Assembly (NCBI GenBank): GCA_019247305.1
Contig: JAFAPC010000170.1
Location: forward strand, 19,134 to 83,133
Length of the DNA: 64,000 nt
Reading direction: 5' to 3'
Origin: Pseudonocardiales bacterium
GTDB lineage: Bacteria > Actinomycetota > Actinomycetes > Mycobacteriales > Pseudonocardiaceae
The position numbers and the translations under genes were made by a program. This document shows positions 35,766 through 45,259 of this stretch, one piece after another (position 1 is the first letter of the stretch; every line of letters starts with the position of its first letter). The notes under the pieces are model-generated. The model was given only the letters and a program-made list of their open reading frames with translations. It was not told where the DNA came from and did no database searches.

Positions 35766-35833
35766 CGGGTGCTCAAGCATCCATGAGACCGTGTGAGGGC
35801 GCCCGGGAAGGTGCTTAAGCATCCATGAGACCG
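35766..35833 (-). repeat. Right 42-bp-period repeat array, two inverted units
   Basis: Units at 35766-35791 and 35808-35833 are the reverse complement of the left-array block, again exactly 42 bp apart. The outer unit is a perfect match to left units 1 and 2, the inner one has one or two substitutions. The unit next to the gene is the degenerate one on both sides. Confidence 0.95.
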
Positions 35834-35846
35834 GGTGAGGGGGCGT

Positions 35847-35878
35847 CCGGCCCCCACCCAGGCTGGGGTGGGGGCCGG
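35847..35878 (-). terminator. GC-rich hairpin downstream of DUF397
   Basis: Perfect 13-bp arms (ccggcccccaccc / gggtgggggccgg) around a 6-nt loop. It lies just after the stop of the DUF397 gene and before the repeat array. No T tract is visible, as is usual in high-GC actinobacteria. Confidence 0.7.
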
Positions 35879-35884
35879 TGTCGG

Positions 35885-36076
35885 TTAGTCGAACTGGCCG
35901 GCGCGGACGCTGGCGGTGAACGCGGACCAGGCCGCCGGGGTGAAGGCCAGCGCGGGGCCGTCAGGGTCCTTGCTGTCCCGCACGGCCTGGCAATCGTTGG
36001 GTAGATCAGCAACTTCAAGGCAGTTCCCGCCCTGATCACTGCTGTAGCTGCTCGTGCGCCACGTTGATCGTGTCAT
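35885..36076 (-). CDS. DUF397 family protein
   Basis: A 63-aa DUF397 protein, recognisable from TWRTSSYSSDQGGNCLEVA at the N-terminus and VRDSKDPDGPALAFTPAAW in the middle. DUF397 proteins are nearly always encoded next to an XRE regulator of the DUF5753 type, as here; the regulator lies 2 bp upstream. Some pairs act in developmental control (the Streptomyces BldB/WhiJ-like and AbaA systems), and toxin-antitoxin-like roles have been proposed. The biochemical function is unknown. A strong hairpin follows the gene. Confidence 0.93.
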   Translation of the reverse strand: MTRSTWRTSSYSSDQGGNCLEVADLPNDCQAVRDSKDPDGPALAFTPAAWSAFTASVRAGQFD

Positions 36077-36078
36077 CG

Positions 36079-36927
36079 CTAGTACCCTCTTTCTATCTCC
36101 GTGAGCAGCGAGATCGTGTCGTCGTTGCTGAGCGCGAGGTCACAGAGCCGCTCGAAGGTGGCCTCGTGCACGTCGATGTCCACGGGACGCTCGAGGTAGA
36201 CCGCGCCACCGCGCTGTTCGACGAACACCACGTCCATCGCTCGCTCGGTGAACCGGAGCATGGTGAACGGCCCGGTCATGCCGGGGTGCGCGCCGAGGGA
36301 GAACGGCAGTACCTGCACGGTGATGTTGGGTCGCGAGGCCGCCTCGCGTAACCGCGCCAGCTGCTCGCGCATGACCTCGGCGCCGCCAACCTGCCGGCGC
36401 AGCACGGCCTCGCTGAGCACGGCTCGCAGCGTCATCGGCGCCTCGCCGCTCAGTCTCTTCTGGCGGGTGACCCGGACGCGGGCGAATCCCTCGGCGCTCT
36501 CGGATGGTCCTGTCCAGCTGACAGCAAGAGTCACGGCCTCGGTGTAGGCCCTGGTTTGGAGCAGACCCGGGACGTACTCCTGCTCGTAGGTCCACACCGC
36601 ACTCGCCGCGCTCTCCAGACCGATGTACTCGGTGAACCACGTCGGAACGACATCCCGGTAGTCCGCCCACCAGCCGGGTTCTTTCGCCTGCCGGGCCAGC
36701 TGCGTCAAGTACTCGGCGTGGGCGGGATCGACCTCATAGAGCTGGAGCATGAGCTTGAGGTGGGGCAGCGGGACGTTGCGATCACCATTCTCGATCTTGC
36801 TGATGGTGGTCGAGGGAGTACCGACGTACTTTCCGACTTCGACCTGGGTCTTGGCCGACACGTCACGCAGCCGCTTCAGCTCCCGGCCCAGGCGCCGGGC
36901 CGGCACCGTCGGACCGCCATCCACCAT
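36079..36927 (-). CDS. XRE-family HTH regulator with DUF5753 domain
   Basis: A 282-aa WhiJ-like regulator. The Cro/C1-type helix-turn-helix lies at about residues 10-65 (KRLRDVSAKTQVEVGKYVGT, then STTISKIENGDRNVPL). The C-terminal DUF5753 domain contains VWTYEQEYVPGLLQTRAYTE and RVTRQKRLSGEAPMTLRAV. The ATG at 36927 follows GAGAGGACGGG. Upstream lie four related 12-bp motifs that look like its operator or that of a relative. It is transcribed with the downstream DUF397 gene. Confidence 0.93.
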   Translation of the reverse strand: MVDGGPTVPARRLGRELKRLRDVSAKTQVEVGKYVGTPSTTISKIENGDRNVPLPHLKLMLQLYEVDPAHAEYLTQLARQAKEPGWWADYRDVVPTWFTEYIGLESAASAVWTYEQEYVPGLLQTRAYTEAVTLAVSWTGPSESAEGFARVRVTRQKRLSGEAPMTLRAVLSEAVLRRQVGGAEVMREQLARLREAASRPNITVQVLPFSLGAHPGMTGPFTMLRFTERAMDVVFVEQRGGAVYLERPVDIDVHEATFERLCDLALSNDDTISLLTEIERGY

Positions 36928-37004
36928 CGTCCCGTCCTCTCTCAGCACGCGCCGACCCACATTGTTGGCCCCTCCCGCTTGTCGCATCACATCACCCCTA
37001 GCTC

Positions 37005-37070
37005 TGACACTTGTCATATGACTAGTGTCGCAGTAGAGTTACTCTGACAAGAGTCATATGACACTTGTCA
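37005..37070. promoter_or_regulatory. Four TGAC(A/T)N..GTCA-type operator motifs
   Basis: 12-bp motifs at 37005-37016 (tgacacttgtca), 37019-37030 (tgactagtgtcg), 37045-37056 (tgacaagagtca) and 37059-37070 (tgacacttgtca). Within each pair the motifs are 14 bp apart and share a central GTCATATGAC; the pairs are 40 bp apart. They lie 80-140 bp upstream of the XRE-DUF5753 start and could control it and the + strand gene at 37231. Confidence 0.65.
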
Positions 37071-37230
37071 AGTACGCGGCATGGTTGATCGATAAGCCTT
37101 CAGCGCAGGGCTGGCGCCAGCTGCCTGACCCCCCGTGGGGGCCGGTCCGGGTGGCATGACCAACCCAGGGAACGAGAAGCCAAGCGCACCTGATCCGCGT
37201 GCTCGACTCGCGCGAGTCTCGGAGGTTGGG

Positions 37231-37839
37231 ATGAGGAGCAGGGAGATAACGGTGGGGTGGCGGGAGTTGCGGGAGGCCGCGCTCAGCGCGACCCGGTGGG
37301 GTTGGCCGGTGGTCCCGGGTACGTTCCTGGGTCCTGGTCAGCGCTGGTATGGGCGGGAGGGTGCCCGCAGGCTCGGCCCGATCCAGGACGACTGGCGGGA
37401 GAACCCGGTCACCGACCCGGCCGAGGCCTATGAGGTCTGGTGTGAGCATCCCTATGGGGTGTTGCTGGTGTGTGGGCGCGGGGTGGATGTGCTGGAGCTG
37501 CCGCAGCGGCTGCGGGGGCTGCTGGCGTTCCCCGAGGTACCGCAGGTGCCGCTGGCGATGACGGCGCCACCGGTGCGGTGGTTGCTGGTCACCGCCACCG
37601 GCTCAGGTGCCCTGTCCGGTGAGTTGGCTCGGGCGGGCGTGCGGCTGCACACTGCGGGGGCCTGGGTGGCCCTGCCTCCTACGACCGTGGGGTTCCTGTC
37701 CCCGCAGCGGTGGCTGGAACCACCCCAGCACCCCGGCACCCGGCGGTTGCGCACCGCGGATGAGGTGCAGCATGGGCTGCTCACCGCGCTACTGCGCTCC
37801 CGGCTCGGCACGAAACCGGGTGACGACGATGAGGAGTAG
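37231..37839 (+). CDS. Prim-pol-like (bifunctional DNA primase/polymerase N-terminal) protein
   Basis: A 202-aa protein resembling the prim-pol N-terminal domain: EAALSATRWGWPVVPGTFLG near the start, then VWCEHPYGVLLVCGRGVDVL and a C-terminal hydrophobic strand. The metal-binding aspartates of active prim-pols are not obvious (GVDVLEL has one acidic pair), so polymerase activity is doubtful. The ATG at 37231 has GGAGG 5 nt upstream. Stand-alone copies of this type are common in actinomycetes and unlinked to replication genes. It diverges from the XRE/DUF397 unit. Confidence 0.65.
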   Translation: MRSREITVGWRELREAALSATRWGWPVVPGTFLGPGQRWYGREGARRLGPIQDDWRENPVTDPAEAYEVWCEHPYGVLLVCGRGVDVLELPQRLRGLLAFPEVPQVPLAMTAPPVRWLLVTATGSGALSGELARAGVRLHTAGAWVALPPTTVGFLSPQRWLEPPQHPGTRRLRTADEVQHGLLTALLRSRLGTKPGDDDEE

Positions 37840-38149
37840 TGCCCGCACGGGTCCCCGGCACCGCGCCCCCTCCCGATGGCGTCGGGTGACCGGCGGTGGC
37901 CGCGGCGAGGTGATCATGGTAGCTGTGTTGTTGATCAAGAATCGCAATCAGCTGTTCCAGTACCTGCTTCGCCGGGATCAGCGTGAGCACGTCGGTCAGG
38001 CTAGGCGTGCTGCACTGATACCCCCGCCCCGCGTCCCTGAGGATTAGCGCGGGCGCCGCTGAAGGCTCCGCGCCGCGGGCTCTGGCTGCTGGGATGAGAC
38101 GCTGCTACGGAGTTCGCCCACAACCGCTGTCACCAGGTAGACAGGGCTG
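37840..38149. other. Interval with only one weak ORF
   Basis: A 43-aa ORF on the + strand (37916-38047, GAGGTG upstream of its ATG) reads MVAVLLIKNRNQLFQYLLRR. An antisense ORF covers the same bases. Neither has homology I can see. The last part should hold the promoter of the C-S lyase gene. Confidence 0.35.
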
Positions 38150-39310
38150 GTGGAATTCGACGCGCTGGACCTCGACGTGCTCCGCGCGCGCCGGACGACG
38201 AAGTGGTCTCGTTACCCGCCCGACGTGTTGCCCGCCTGGGTCGCGGAAATGGACTTCCCGCTGGCTCCTGCGGTGGTCGAAGCCGTCCGCAGCACACTGG
38301 ACGCGCACGATTTGGGGTACTGCGAATCGGCGGGTCTGGCCGAGGCGTTCGCCACCTGGGCGGCCCGCTATCAGGACTGGCGGCCCGATCCGGCGCTGGC
38401 CTGCCCGGTCGCCGACGTGATGGCCGGGGTGGAGGCGGCCCTAAGGGTACTGACCGAGCCGGGCGAGAGCGTCGCGTTGTTCACTCCCGCTTACCCCCCG
38501 TTCTTCACGCTGCTCGAGCAGCTGGACCGGGTGGTGGTGCCGTGTCCGCTGCTGGAGGAGCCCCAGGGGTGGGTGCCTGATCTGCAGCGGCTGGACGACG
38601 CGCTGGCCGACGGTGCCCGCGGGGTGCTGCTGTGCCACCCGCACAACCCCACTGGCCGGGTGCTCACCGGCGAGGAGTTGAGGACTGTCGCGGAGATCGT
38701 TGACTTGCGGGGCGCCTATGTGATCTCCGATGAGGTGCATGCCCCGTTGCTGGCCACCGGCGTCAGCTTCGTCCCGTACGCCGCGAGCGGGCCTGCGGCC
38801 GGAGCCCACTCGGTGACCGTCACCAGCATCTCCAAGGGGTGGAACGTTCCGGGGTTGAAGTGCGCGCTGCTGCAGGCGCAGCCGGCTACCGCGCGGGTCA
38901 CCGCCGCGGTCCCGGCGTATGAGCGAGGGCGCGCCTCGGTGCCCGGGGTGGCCGCCAGCATCGCGGCCTGGACCGACGACAGCGGCTGGATCGAGGAGTT
39001 GCGGGTCCATTTGGACCAGACCCGCGCCGAGCTGGCCCATTGGGTCCGGCGTACCCCCGGGGTACGGACGCATCCGGGGCAGGCCGGCTATCTGGCCTGG
39101 CTGGATCTGCGCGATACCGGCCTGGGCGAGGACCCGGCGGCGGTGCTGCTGGAGCGGGGACGTCTCGCGGTGGTCCCGGGACACCACTTCGCCCTGCCCG
39201 CTGAGCAGGGCATCGGGCGAATCCGGCTCAACCACGGCACCTCGTTGCCCCTGCTGCGGGAGGCGCTGCATCGCATGGACCGCGCCATCGAGCGCCACCG
39301 CCACCCGTGA
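38150..39310 (+). CDS. PLP-dependent C-S lyase/aminotransferase (PatB/MalY-like)
   Basis: A fold-type I PLP enzyme. The PLP lysine is in SISKGWNVPGLK, the NPTGR motif is in CHPHNPTGRVLTGEEL, ISDEVHAPLL binds PLP, and the C-terminal arginine lies in GIGRIRLNHGTS. These features place it with cystathionine beta-lyase/aminotransferases of the MalY-PatB group, likely acting on cystathionine or S-substituted cysteines. It is 386 aa from a GTG start. Transaminase activity cannot be excluded. It is a single gene with proS and a small gene downstream. Confidence 0.9.
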   Translation: MEFDALDLDVLRARRTTKWSRYPPDVLPAWVAEMDFPLAPAVVEAVRSTLDAHDLGYCESAGLAEAFATWAARYQDWRPDPALACPVADVMAGVEAALRVLTEPGESVALFTPAYPPFFTLLEQLDRVVVPCPLLEEPQGWVPDLQRLDDALADGARGVLLCHPHNPTGRVLTGEELRTVAEIVDLRGAYVISDEVHAPLLATGVSFVPYAASGPAAGAHSVTVTSISKGWNVPGLKCALLQAQPATARVTAAVPAYERGRASVPGVAASIAAWTDDSGWIEELRVHLDQTRAELAHWVRRTPGVRTHPGQAGYLAWLDLRDTGLGEDPAAVLLERGRLAVVPGHHFALPAEQGIGRIRLNHGTSLPLLREALHRMDRAIERHRHP

Positions 39311-39380
39311 TCGCTGGCACCGCACCCGACATGAGGCACCCGGCGTAGACCTGACCGCGCTGGTAAGCCACGATAGGGTC

Positions 39381-39680
39381 GTGGCTGACGAGAACGAGAA
39401 CGAGAACGAGTTTCCCATCGAATGGACCGAGTCGTCGGACGATCCAGGTGTCCGGATCACTGCCTTGAACGGAGCGTCGATCATCGTGCGGGGCGACCCG
39501 ATGACGCGGCTCACCACCCTGGACTTGGAGGACCCCGAGGGCGTGTTGATCGCGAGCCGCGTCCTGGGCGGGGAGGACCTCCAGCGGCTCGTCGATGCCC
39601 TATCGGCCGCCTCAGAGCGGTCCAGGACCTCGGAGGGCCCGGTGGTGGTCGACGTCTCCGAGGTGATCGGGCGGGACTGA
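39381..39680 (+). CDS. Small conserved hypothetical protein
   Basis: A 99-aa acidic protein with DENENENEFPIEW at the N-terminus (codon microrepeat GAGAAC), a beta-rich middle (GVRITALNGASIIVRGDPM) and a helical end (GGEDLQRLVDALSAASE). The start is GTG at 39381. It lies just upstream of proS and has no motif I can identify. Its coding character is clear from composition and the even amino acid distribution. Confidence 0.6.
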   Translation: MADENENENEFPIEWTESSDDPGVRITALNGASIIVRGDPMTRLTTLDLEDPEGVLIASRVLGGEDLQRLVDALSAASERSRTSEGPVVVDVSEVIGRD

Positions 39681-39762
39681 GGCCGGTGCCCGGTCTGGCT
39701 CCTCTCGCCCCCCGCTAGGCTGCGAGCTGCGCGATCTCACCCGGCCGAGGAGCCCCTGAAGT

Positions 39763-41511
39763 ATGATCACCAGGTTGTCGACGCTACTGCTGCGCACCCT
39801 GCGCGAGGATCCGGCGGACGCCGAGGTGCCCAGCCACAAGTTGCTGGTGCGCGCCGGGTACATCCGCCGGGTCGCTCCCGGGATCTACTCGTGGCTGCCG
39901 CTGGGTCTGCGGGTGCTGCGCAACATCGAGGCCGTGGTGCGCCACGAGATGGACGTCATCGGCGGGCAGGAGATCCAGTTCCCGGCGTTGCTGCCCCGGG
40001 AGCCCTACCAGAAGACCGGTCGCTGGACCGAGTACGGCGCGAACCTGTTCCGGCTGCACGACCGCAAGGGTGGCGACTACCTGCTCGGCCCTACCCACGA
40101 GGAGCTGTTCACGCTCACTGTTAAGGGCGAGCTCAGCTCCTACAAGGACTATCCGGTGATCCTCTACCAGGTGCAGGCCAAGTACCGGGACGAGGAGCGC
40201 CCCCGGGCCGGGATCCTGCGCGGCCGGGAGTTCTTGATGAAGGACTCCTACTCGTTCGACCTCTCCGATGAGGGGCTGGCGCAGTCCTACCAGGCGCACC
40301 GGGAAGCCTACATCAAGATTTTCGATCGGCTCGGGGTGCGCTATGTGATCGTATCGGCGCACTCCGGCGCGATGGGTGGCTCACGCAGTGAGGAGTTCCT
40401 CGCGGAAGCCGAGACCGGTGAGGACACCTTCGTGCGCAGCACCGAGTCCTCCTACGCAGCCAATGTGGAAGCGGTGATCACCCCGGCGCCCCCGGAGCTG
40501 CCGATCGACGCCTTGGCGCCGGCCCGGGTGCTGCACACCCCGGACACCCCGACCATCGACACGCTGGTGGACCACCTCAACCGGGCGGGTCTGGGTCGCA
40601 CCTTCAGCGCCGCGGACACCCTGAAGAACGTCATGGTCAAGACCCGGCAACCCGGCGCGGCGCACTGGGAACTGCTCGGCGTCGGGCTCCCCGGCGACCG
40701 TGAGGTCGACATGAAACGGCTGGCGGCCTCGCTGGCCCCTGCCGAGGTGGCGCTGCTGGAGGACCCGGACTTCACCGCGCACCCGTTCTTGGTCAAGGGC
40801 TACATCGGGCCGGGTGCGCTGGCCCGCAACGGGGTCCGTTACCTAGTTGATCCCCGGGTAGTGCCGGGTACTGCGTGGGCCACCGGCGCCGACCGTCCCG
40901 ACCACCACGTCGTCGGCCTGGTGTGCGGTCGTGACTTCACCGCTGCGGGCACGATTGAGGCCGCGCAGGTGCGCCCCGGTGATCGCTCACCCGACGGGGC
41001 CGGCACCCTGGTCGTTGCCCGCGGTATCGAGATCGGGCACATCTTCCAGCTCGGCCGCAAGTACACCGATGCCTTCGGGCTGGACGCGCTGGGTCCCGAC
41101 GGCAAGCCGATCCGGATCACAATGGGTTCCTACGGCATCGGGATTTCCCGGCTGCTCGGCGTGATCGCCGAGCAGAGTCACGACGCGCGCGGGCTGATCT
41201 GGCCGCGGGAGATCGCCCCGGCCGAGGTGCACCTGGTGGTCGCGGGTAAAGATGATGCGGTCGTCGCCGCTGGCGAGCGGCTGGCCACTGAGCTGGATGC
41301 CGCCGGCCTGCGGGTGATCCTTGATGATCGTTCGGCCACTCCGGGCGTGAAGTTCGCCGACGCCGAGCTGATCGGGGTGCCGACCATCCTCGTGGTGGGG
41401 CGCGGCCTGGCTTGCGGCGTCGTGGAGGTCAAAGACCGGCTCAGCGGGGAGCGCACCGAGATACCGGTGGACGGCGTGGTGGCGCACGTACAGGAGCTGT
41501 GCCGCAAATAG
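39763..41511 (+). CDS. proS: Prolyl-tRNA synthetase
   Basis: Class II aminoacyl-tRNA synthetase that charges tRNA-Pro. Motif 2/3 regions are visible: [21 protein letters not shown] and [19 protein letters not shown]. Between them is a YbaK-like editing insertion (about residues 225-400; [11 protein letters not shown], then [12 protein letters not shown]), which hydrolyses Ala-tRNA-Pro. The anticodon-binding domain ends the protein. At 582 aa it is the bacterial (E. coli-like) type. It sits between cysG and rimP, as in M. tuberculosis, where proS lies close to the rimP/nusA block. Confidence 0.97.
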   Translation: MITRLSTLLLRTLREDPADAEVPSHKLLVRAGYIRRVAPGIYSWLPLGLRVLRNIEAVVRHEMDVIGGQEIQFPALLPREPYQKTGRWTEYGANLFRLHDRKGGDYLLGPTHEELFTLTVKGELSSYKDYPVILYQVQAKYRDEERPRAGILRGREFLMKDSYSFDLSDEGLAQSYQAHREAYIKIFDRLGVRYVIVSAHSGAMGGSRSEEFLAEAETGEDTFVRSTESSYAANVEAVITPAPPELPIDALAPARVLHTPDTPTIDTLVDHLNRAGLGRTFSAADTLKNVMVKTRQPGAAHWELLGVGLPGDREVDMKRLAASLAPAEVALLEDPDFTAHPFLVKGYIGPGALARNGVRYLVDPRVVPGTAWATGADRPDHHVVGLVCGRDFTAAGTIEAAQVRPGDRSPDGAGTLVVARGIEIGHIFQLGRKYTDAFGLDALGPDGKPIRITMGSYGIGISRLLGVIAEQSHDARGLIWPREIAPAEVHLVVAGKDDAVVAAGERLATELDAAGLRVILDDRSATPGVKFADAELIGVPTILVVGRGLACGVVEVKDRLSGERTEIPVDGVVAHVQELCRK

Positions 41512-41527
41512 GCGCCGTGAGGAGGCG

Positions 41528-41938
41528 TTAGCCAGGCAGGAAGCTCAGCCGCACGGTGCGGACCGGGTTGTCCACGTTGATGTCCACCAAACAGATCGAC
41601 TGCCAGGTGCCCAGCGCGAGTTGCCCGCCAAGTACCGGCACGCTGGCGTAGGGCGGCAGGAGCGCGGGCAGCAGGTGGCATCGGCCGTGGCCGGGGGAGC
41701 CATGTCGGTGGCGCCACCGGTCGTCGGCGGGCAGCAGCTCGCGCAGCGTGGTGAGCAGGTCGGTGTCGCTGCCCGCCCCCATCTCGATCACCGCGAGGCC
41801 GGCGGTCGCGTGCGGCACCCAGACATGCAGCAGACCATCACCCGCGCTGACCCGGTGGAGGAAGCCGTGGCAGTCCTTGGTGATGTCGTAAACCTGTTCC
41901 CGAGAGCCGGTCTGGATCCGAATTTGCTCGGTGTGCAC
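41528..41938 (-). CDS. yjbQ: YjbQ/UPF0047 family protein
   Basis: A 136-aa protein of the UPF0047/YjbQ family, sometimes annotated as secondary thiamine-phosphate synthase. The family pattern is HVWVPHATAGLAVIEMGAGS near the middle and RHRHGSPGHGRCHLLPALL, with the metal-binding histidines, and LGTWQSICLVDIN at the end. The ATG at 41938 is used. It converges with proS across about 15 bp. The biological role of the family is still debated. Confidence 0.88.
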   Translation of the reverse strand: MHTEQIRIQTGSREQVYDITKDCHGFLHRVSAGDGLLHVWVPHATAGLAVIEMGAGSDTDLLTTLRELLPADDRWRHRHGSPGHGRCHLLPALLPPYASVPVLGGQLALGTWQSICLVDINVDNPVRTVRLSFLPG

Positions 41939-42011
41939 GGCCTTACCGTAATCGCTTGTCTTGTCACTGAGGGGTCTCTATCAGGGGGGTTTCTCCCAGG
42001 GTGCGCCGGGC

Positions 42012-42485
42012 TTAGGGTGCTCCCGGAAACGGCACCGTCACTGGGCTCGTGCCCGCACTTGCCCGCCAGCGGGTCGCCCGCACGGCCGCTCCGGTGAGCG
42101 CCTCCAGCGCGGCACCGCGCAGGTCCGGATCCGCCGGGCTGCGTTCGACCACCGAGCGCCACGCCGCAGCCGCGTCGGTCTCCGCGGTGATCGCCAGCCG
42201 CAGGGCCGAGGCGGCGTCGGTGACCGGTTCAGGGGTGAGGTAGCCCGGTTCGGGTGGCACCGGCAGCGCGCCTGCGTCGATCAGGACCCGCTCGGTGGCG
42301 TCGCGCTGAGCCTGATGCGCGCTCGTGGCCTGCGCCAGCTGAGCACCCAACCGACCCGAAACAAAGGCCGCTACCACCCCATAAGCCCAGATCGCGCCAT
42401 GCTCCGCCGCCAAGGCGCCCTGCAAGGCATTCACCGGCACTGCGTCCACCGGCACTGCGTCCACCGGCATTGGGCGTCCGCTCAT
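42012..42485 (-). CDS. Ferritin-like DUF4439 protein
   Basis: A 157-aa four-helix protein of the DUF4439 type (ferritin-like). The first helix contains ALQGALAAEHGAIWAYGVV (Glu and His metal ligands), the second SAHQAQRDATERVLIDAG, and the third LRLAITAETDAAAAWRSVVE. A short VDAVPVDAVPVNA microrepeat lies at the N-terminus. The homologous M. tuberculosis gene is also near proS and rimP. It is probably co-transcribed with the lipoprotein gene just upstream, 7 bp apart. Metal storage or repair roles are inferred only. Confidence 0.82.
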   Translation of the reverse strand: MSGRPMPVDAVPVDAVPVNALQGALAAEHGAIWAYGVVAAFVSGRLGAQLAQATSAHQAQRDATERVLIDAGALPVPPEPGYLTPEPVTDAASALRLAITAETDAAAAWRSVVERSPADPDLRGAALEALTGAAVRATRWRASAGTSPVTVPFPGAP

Positions 42486-42492
42486 GAGCGCC

Positions 42493-42990
42493 TCATGACA
42501 GCAGCGCCGCGTGGCTCGCGCAGCAGGCCGCTATCGACGCCAGCAGCGCCGCGCGGTATCCGGGTAGTGTCATGACGAGTCCGGCTGCCTCCTCGTGTGC
42601 GGCGCGCACCGCCTGGGTCAGGGCTCCGCGAGCGGTGGCCAGGTCAGGATCGGCCTTCGGCGGCGCCACCGGCGGGAAACCACCGGCGGAGGAGCGCCTG
42701 GGCCGGACCCGGCGCAGTTCGGCGCGCAAGGTTGCCGCATGCGTCATCCGGTCCGCGGCGAGCGCCCTGGCCGTCGCGGCCAACACCGGGTCGCCCTGCG
42801 CCGCCAGCTGGGCCACTGCCGCCGCTAGGGCTGCGTCAGCTTCGGCGCGTCGAGCGGGTGACTCCAGCGGATCGGGCCCCTGGGGTACAAATATGGGCAC
42901 AGCGCACCCGGTCAGCGCCACTGGGCCGGCCAGGAGCAGGGTGGCTCCAGCGGCCAGTACGCGGCGGCGGTGCGGGCCGTCTGCTGACAC
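42493..42990 (-). CDS. Lipoprotein, unknown
   Basis: A 165-aa protein with an N-terminal signal containing RRRVLAAGATLLLAGPV and a lipobox ending in ALTGC, so export and lipid anchoring are likely; the double arginine hints at Tat. The rest is Ala-rich and helical (DAALAAAVAQLAAQGDPVL) with a C-terminal cysteine pair (ACCASH). The GTG at 42990 is chosen because it gives the signal peptide directly. It pairs with the ferritin-like gene. No function is known to me. Confidence 0.72.
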   Translation of the reverse strand: MSADGPHRRRVLAAGATLLLAGPVALTGCAVPIFVPQGPDPLESPARRAEADAALAAAVAQLAAQGDPVLAATARALAADRMTHAATLRAELRRVRPRRSSAGGFPPVAPPKADPDLATARGALTQAVRAAHEEAAGLVMTLPGYRAALLASIAACCASHAALLS

Positions 42991-43170
42991 GGCTGACCAT
43001 CTTGCCAGGGCCCTCGTTCGTTGGAGACCAGCACCGTGATCCACTCGGCGCGGGCTCGCCCGATGGCGCGATACCCTAGGTAATCCCGACCGGACTACGC
43101 CGTGCTGGTGGGTCCCTCGCCCGCAGCGCCACGTCCTCGGCGGACACTCACTTCTCATCAGGAGGCCACA

Positions 43171-43695
43171 ATGACCGCCCGTCCCGCGAACACCGACTCA
43201 GCAACCGAGTCGGTGGTGCGCGAGGCGGTGGCCAGCACCGGGTTCGAGCTTGAGAGCCTGTCGGAGGTGCGCGCAGGCCAGCGCTGGCTGATCCGGGTGG
43301 TCATCGATTCCGACGCCGGCGTCGGGTTGGATGACATCGCCACGGTGAGCCGTGCGGTGTCGCTGGCCTTGGATCAACGCGATGAGCTGATCGCGGGGCC
43401 CTACACCCTCGAGGTGACCTCACCTGGGGTGGATCGGCCGCTGACCCAGCCACGGCACTGGCGGCGGAACCGGCGGCGGCTGGTCCGGGTCGCCCTGGTA
43501 GCCGGGGGAGAGTTCCTCGGCCGGATTGGCGATTGCGATGACGAAGGTGTCACGCTGCTGGTGTCGGGAGCTCTTCGCCGGGTGTGCTACGCGGAGCTGC
43601 GCCGCGCGGTGGTGGAAGTGGAGTTTCGCCAGCCGCCGGTTCCTGAGCTCGCCGCGCTCGACGGCGCGAGACGGCAGGATTTGGAGGAACGGTGA
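43171..43695 (+). CDS. rimP: Ribosome maturation factor RimP
   Basis: RimP assists late assembly of the 30S subunit. The N-terminal domain contains [20 protein letters not shown], followed by [16 protein letters not shown], the family hallmark, and then an Sm-like barrel. The ATG at 43171 has CAGGAGG upstream and gives 174 aa. It overlaps nusA by GTGA, so rimP-nusA are coupled. The order rimP-nusA-ylxR-infB is conserved in bacteria. Confidence 0.95.
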   Translation: MTARPANTDSATESVVREAVASTGFELESLSEVRAGQRWLIRVVIDSDAGVGLDDIATVSRAVSLALDQRDELIAGPYTLEVTSPGVDRPLTQPRHWRRNRRRLVRVALVAGGEFLGRIGDCDDEGVTLLVSGALRRVCYAELRRAVVEVEFRQPPVPELAALDGARRQDLEER

Positions 43696-44699
43696 ACGTC
43701 GACATCGCCGCGCTGCGCGCCATTGAACGCGACAAGGACATCTCCTTCGAGACGGTTCTGGAGGCCATTGAGACGGCGTTGCTCACCGCGTACAAGCACA
43801 CCGACGGTCATCAACCGAACGTGCGCATCGACGTCGACCGCAAGACCGGCCTGGTCCGGGTGCTGGCCCAGGAGCTCGACGACAAGGGCAACGTTCGTCA
43901 GGAGTGGGACGACACCCCCGAGGGGTTCGGTCGGATCGCGGCCACCACGGCCCGTCAGGTTATCCTGCAACGGCTGCGCGACGCCGAGCACGAACGCACC
44001 TTCGGGGAGTTCTCGGCCAAGGAGGGGGAGATCGTCGCCGGGGTTGTGCAACGCGACGCCAGGGCCAACGCCCGTGGTGTGGTGGTGGTCCAGATTGGCG
44101 AGACCGAGGGCGTGATCCCGCCGGTGGAGCAGGTGCCCAGGGAGATCTACCGGCATGGCGAGCGGATCAAGTGTTACGTCGTGGGAGTGTCCCGGGGACT
44201 GCGCGGACCACAGATCACTTTGTCTCGCACGCATCCCAATCTGGTCCGCCGGCTGTTCGCCCTGGAGGTCCCCGAGATTGCCGATGGAACCGTGGAGATC
44301 CCCGCGGTGGCCAGGGAGGCAGGGCACCGCTCGAAGATCGCCGTCCGGTCGACTGTCGCGGGCGTCAACGCCAAGGGAGCCTGCATCGGACCGATTGGCC
44401 AGCGGGTCCGCAATGTGATGAGTGAGCTGGGTGGCGAGAAGATCGACATCATCGATTACGCCGAGGACCCTGCGACGTTCGTGGGCAACGCGCTGTCTCC
44501 GGCGAAGGTCGTCTCGGTGCAGGTGGTCGACGCCCGAGCCAAGACAGCCCGGGTCGTGGTCCCCGATTTCCAGCTGTCGCTGGCGATCGGCAAGGAGGGG
44601 CAGAACGCCAGGTTGGCCGCTCGGCTGACCGGGTGGAAGATCGACATTCGTAGCGACCGACCCGATAGCGTCCCGGTCGGCCCGCGCTCGGCGCACTGA
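43692..44699 (+). CDS. nusA: Transcription termination/antitermination factor NusA
   Basis: NusA binds RNA polymerase and nascent RNA, controlling pausing, termination and antitermination. The order of parts is N-terminal RNAP-binding domain, S1 domain (about residues 110-180; [20 protein letters not shown]), then KH1 and KH2 ([22 protein letters not shown] and [19 protein letters not shown]). The 335-aa length lacks the C-terminal acidic repeats of E. coli NusA, as in other actinobacteria. It starts with GTG overlapping rimP. Confidence 0.97.
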   Translation: MNVDIAALRAIERDKDISFETVLEAIETALLTAYKHTDGHQPNVRIDVDRKTGLVRVLAQELDDKGNVRQEWDDTPEGFGRIAATTARQVILQRLRDAEHERTFGEFSAKEGEIVAGVVQRDARANARGVVVVQIGETEGVIPPVEQVPREIYRHGERIKCYVVGVSRGLRGPQITLSRTHPNLVRRLFALEVPEIADGTVEIPAVAREAGHRSKIAVRSTVAGVNAKGACIGPIGQRVRNVMSELGGEKIDIIDYAEDPATFVGNALSPAKVVSVQVVDARAKTARVVVPDFQLSLAIGKEGQNARLAARLTGWKIDIRSDRPDSVPVGPRSAH

Positions 44700-44713
44700 G
44701 GTGCCGGTACCTG

Positions 44714-45079
44714 ATGTCGGTACGTCGCCCGCTGCGCCGACGCGCTAGAATCGTGATGGGCCGCCGTCGGGGGACGGTCCACGCTTGCCCGGACAAGGTC
44801 CGGCGCCGCCGGGAGCGGCCCGCCGAACCGGTCCGGACCTGCGTGGGTTGCCGGGCCAGGGCGTCGGCTTCCGGATTGCTGCGTGTGGTGGCGGTGGACG
44901 GGGTCGTGGTCCCGGACCCGCGGCGTCGGTATCCCGGTCGAGGTGCGTGGCTGCATCCCGATCTCGGGTGTCTGCGTCTGGCCGAGCGGCGCCGGGCCTT
45001 CCCGCGGGCGCTGCGCTTTGCGGGCACGCTCGACACCGCCCCGGTGCACGCCTTTCTCACCCAGCTGTGCGGAGATTAG
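44714..45079 (+). CDS. ylxR: YlxR family RNA-binding protein
   Basis: A small basic protein (121 aa) of the YlxR/DUF448 family (RnpM), reported to bind RNase P RNA in other bacteria. The diagnostic [10 protein letters not shown] motif is at about residues 41-50, and [20 protein letters not shown] follows. The N-terminal basic tail is longer than usual; GTG or ATG codons downstream may be the true start. It lies 14 bp after nusA and before infB, its conserved place. Confidence 0.9.
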   Translation: MSVRRPLRRRARIVMGRRRGTVHACPDKVRRRRERPAEPVRTCVGCRARASASGLLRVVAVDGVVVPDPRRRYPGRGAWLHPDLGCLRLAERRRAFPRALRFAGTLDTAPVHAFLTQLCGD

Positions 45080-45259
45080 GTCAGGCCCCCGGTTCGCCGG
45101 GGACGTACCCGACGCCCGGGACCGCCCCGGTGCGCGGTCAACGCAGAGAGCAGGTCGATTCCGAATGTACCCGCAGTCGTGAAGCTCTGAGCGCGATGGA
45201 CATGTACTAGTAACGGGGTCGAGCGGGTATTGCCGCCGGCTCCACCGGTGAGGAGAGCA

